From positions 1-22,664 of the forward strand of contig CAZGKE010000050.1 of the NCBI GenBank assembly GCA_964526035.1: 22,664 nt of DNA, read 5' to 3'. Positions 22,590-22,664 of this stretch are shown here, piece after piece (the stretch's first letter is position 1; each line of letters starts with the position of its first letter). The stretch is from DAOMOD01 sp964526035. GTDB lineage: Bacteria; Pseudomonadota; Gammaproteobacteria; Xanthomonadales; BPKI01. Under the pieces are notes generated by a model. That model made no database searches. It had not been told where the DNA came from and saw only the letters and a list, made by a program, of their open reading frames with translations. Made by a program: the position numbers and the translations under genes.

Positions 22590-22664
22590 CCCTAAAACTT
22601 CGCAGCGCATGTAGCCGGAGGTAGTGGAGTGGAACCTGGCATGGCTGTGCCAGTGTGGCAGCAG

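Noticed and set aside
22636..22653. CTGGCA...TGCCAG hairpin at the right edge
   Set aside because: A 6-bp stem is expected by chance and there is no gene context to interpret it.

Overview
The window is a GC-rich chromosomal segment that looks like a gammaproteobacterium of the Xanthomonadales (Lysobacterales). Two things point there. The left third carries the Xanthomonas-type arginine cluster, which runs through acetylated intermediates and contains a fused N-acetylglutamate kinase/synthase. The middle carries the gammaproteobacterial order hisC-aroA-cmk-rpsA-ihfB-lapA-lapB. Coding density is high, and all but two genes are on the + strand. I see no tRNA, rRNA, CRISPR array, transposase or prophage gene.

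Arginine block (1-6638). The window opens in the last codons of a probable N-acetylornithine carbamoyltransferase (argF'). It is followed by argG, an M20 deacetylase (argE', probably N-acetylcitrulline deacetylase), the argB-type kinase/synthase fusion, argC and argH. Together these would take glutamate to arginine. Three gaps (before argG, argE' and argC) hold related GGGCC-rich elements of about 140-160 bp with complementary ends. The argC-argH gap holds a different repeat, an inverted REP pair that supplies the argC stop codon.

Accessory interval (6639-8254). It holds a secreted SGNH/GDSL hydrolase and a TspO/MBR membrane protein, with a cluster of TGTC/GACA palindromes between them.

Aromatic, nucleotide and translation block (8255-13627). 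A HisC-like aminotransferase overlaps aroA, then come cmk, rpsA and ihfB. A good sigma70-like promoter lies inside cmk. A structured leader precedes rpsA and a GCAA-loop hairpin separates rpsA from ihfB.

Envelope block (13659-18906). lapA and lapB (control of LPS assembly) are followed by a WecA/WbpL-like polyprenyl-phosphate sugar-1-phosphate transferase, a WbpM-like UDP-sugar 4,6-dehydratase and galU. This resembles the Pseudomonas aeruginosa O-antigen locus borders (rpsA-ihfB ... wbpL-wbpM), but without the sugar cassette between them.

Right end (18903-22664). A cystathionine beta-lyase-like PLP enzyme overlaps galU. Next come an unrecognised three-helix membrane protein on the minus strand, a divergent FAD oxidoreductase with a TTG start, a perfect 15-bp hairpin terminator, and an unrecognised secreted protein on the minus strand. 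The promoter of this last gene has a run of nine G between its -35 and -10 boxes, so it may be phase-variable.

I did not find an obviously new multi-gene system. The most unusual signals are the arginine-cluster repeat family, the REP pair fused to the argC stop codon, and the G-tract promoter at the right edge.
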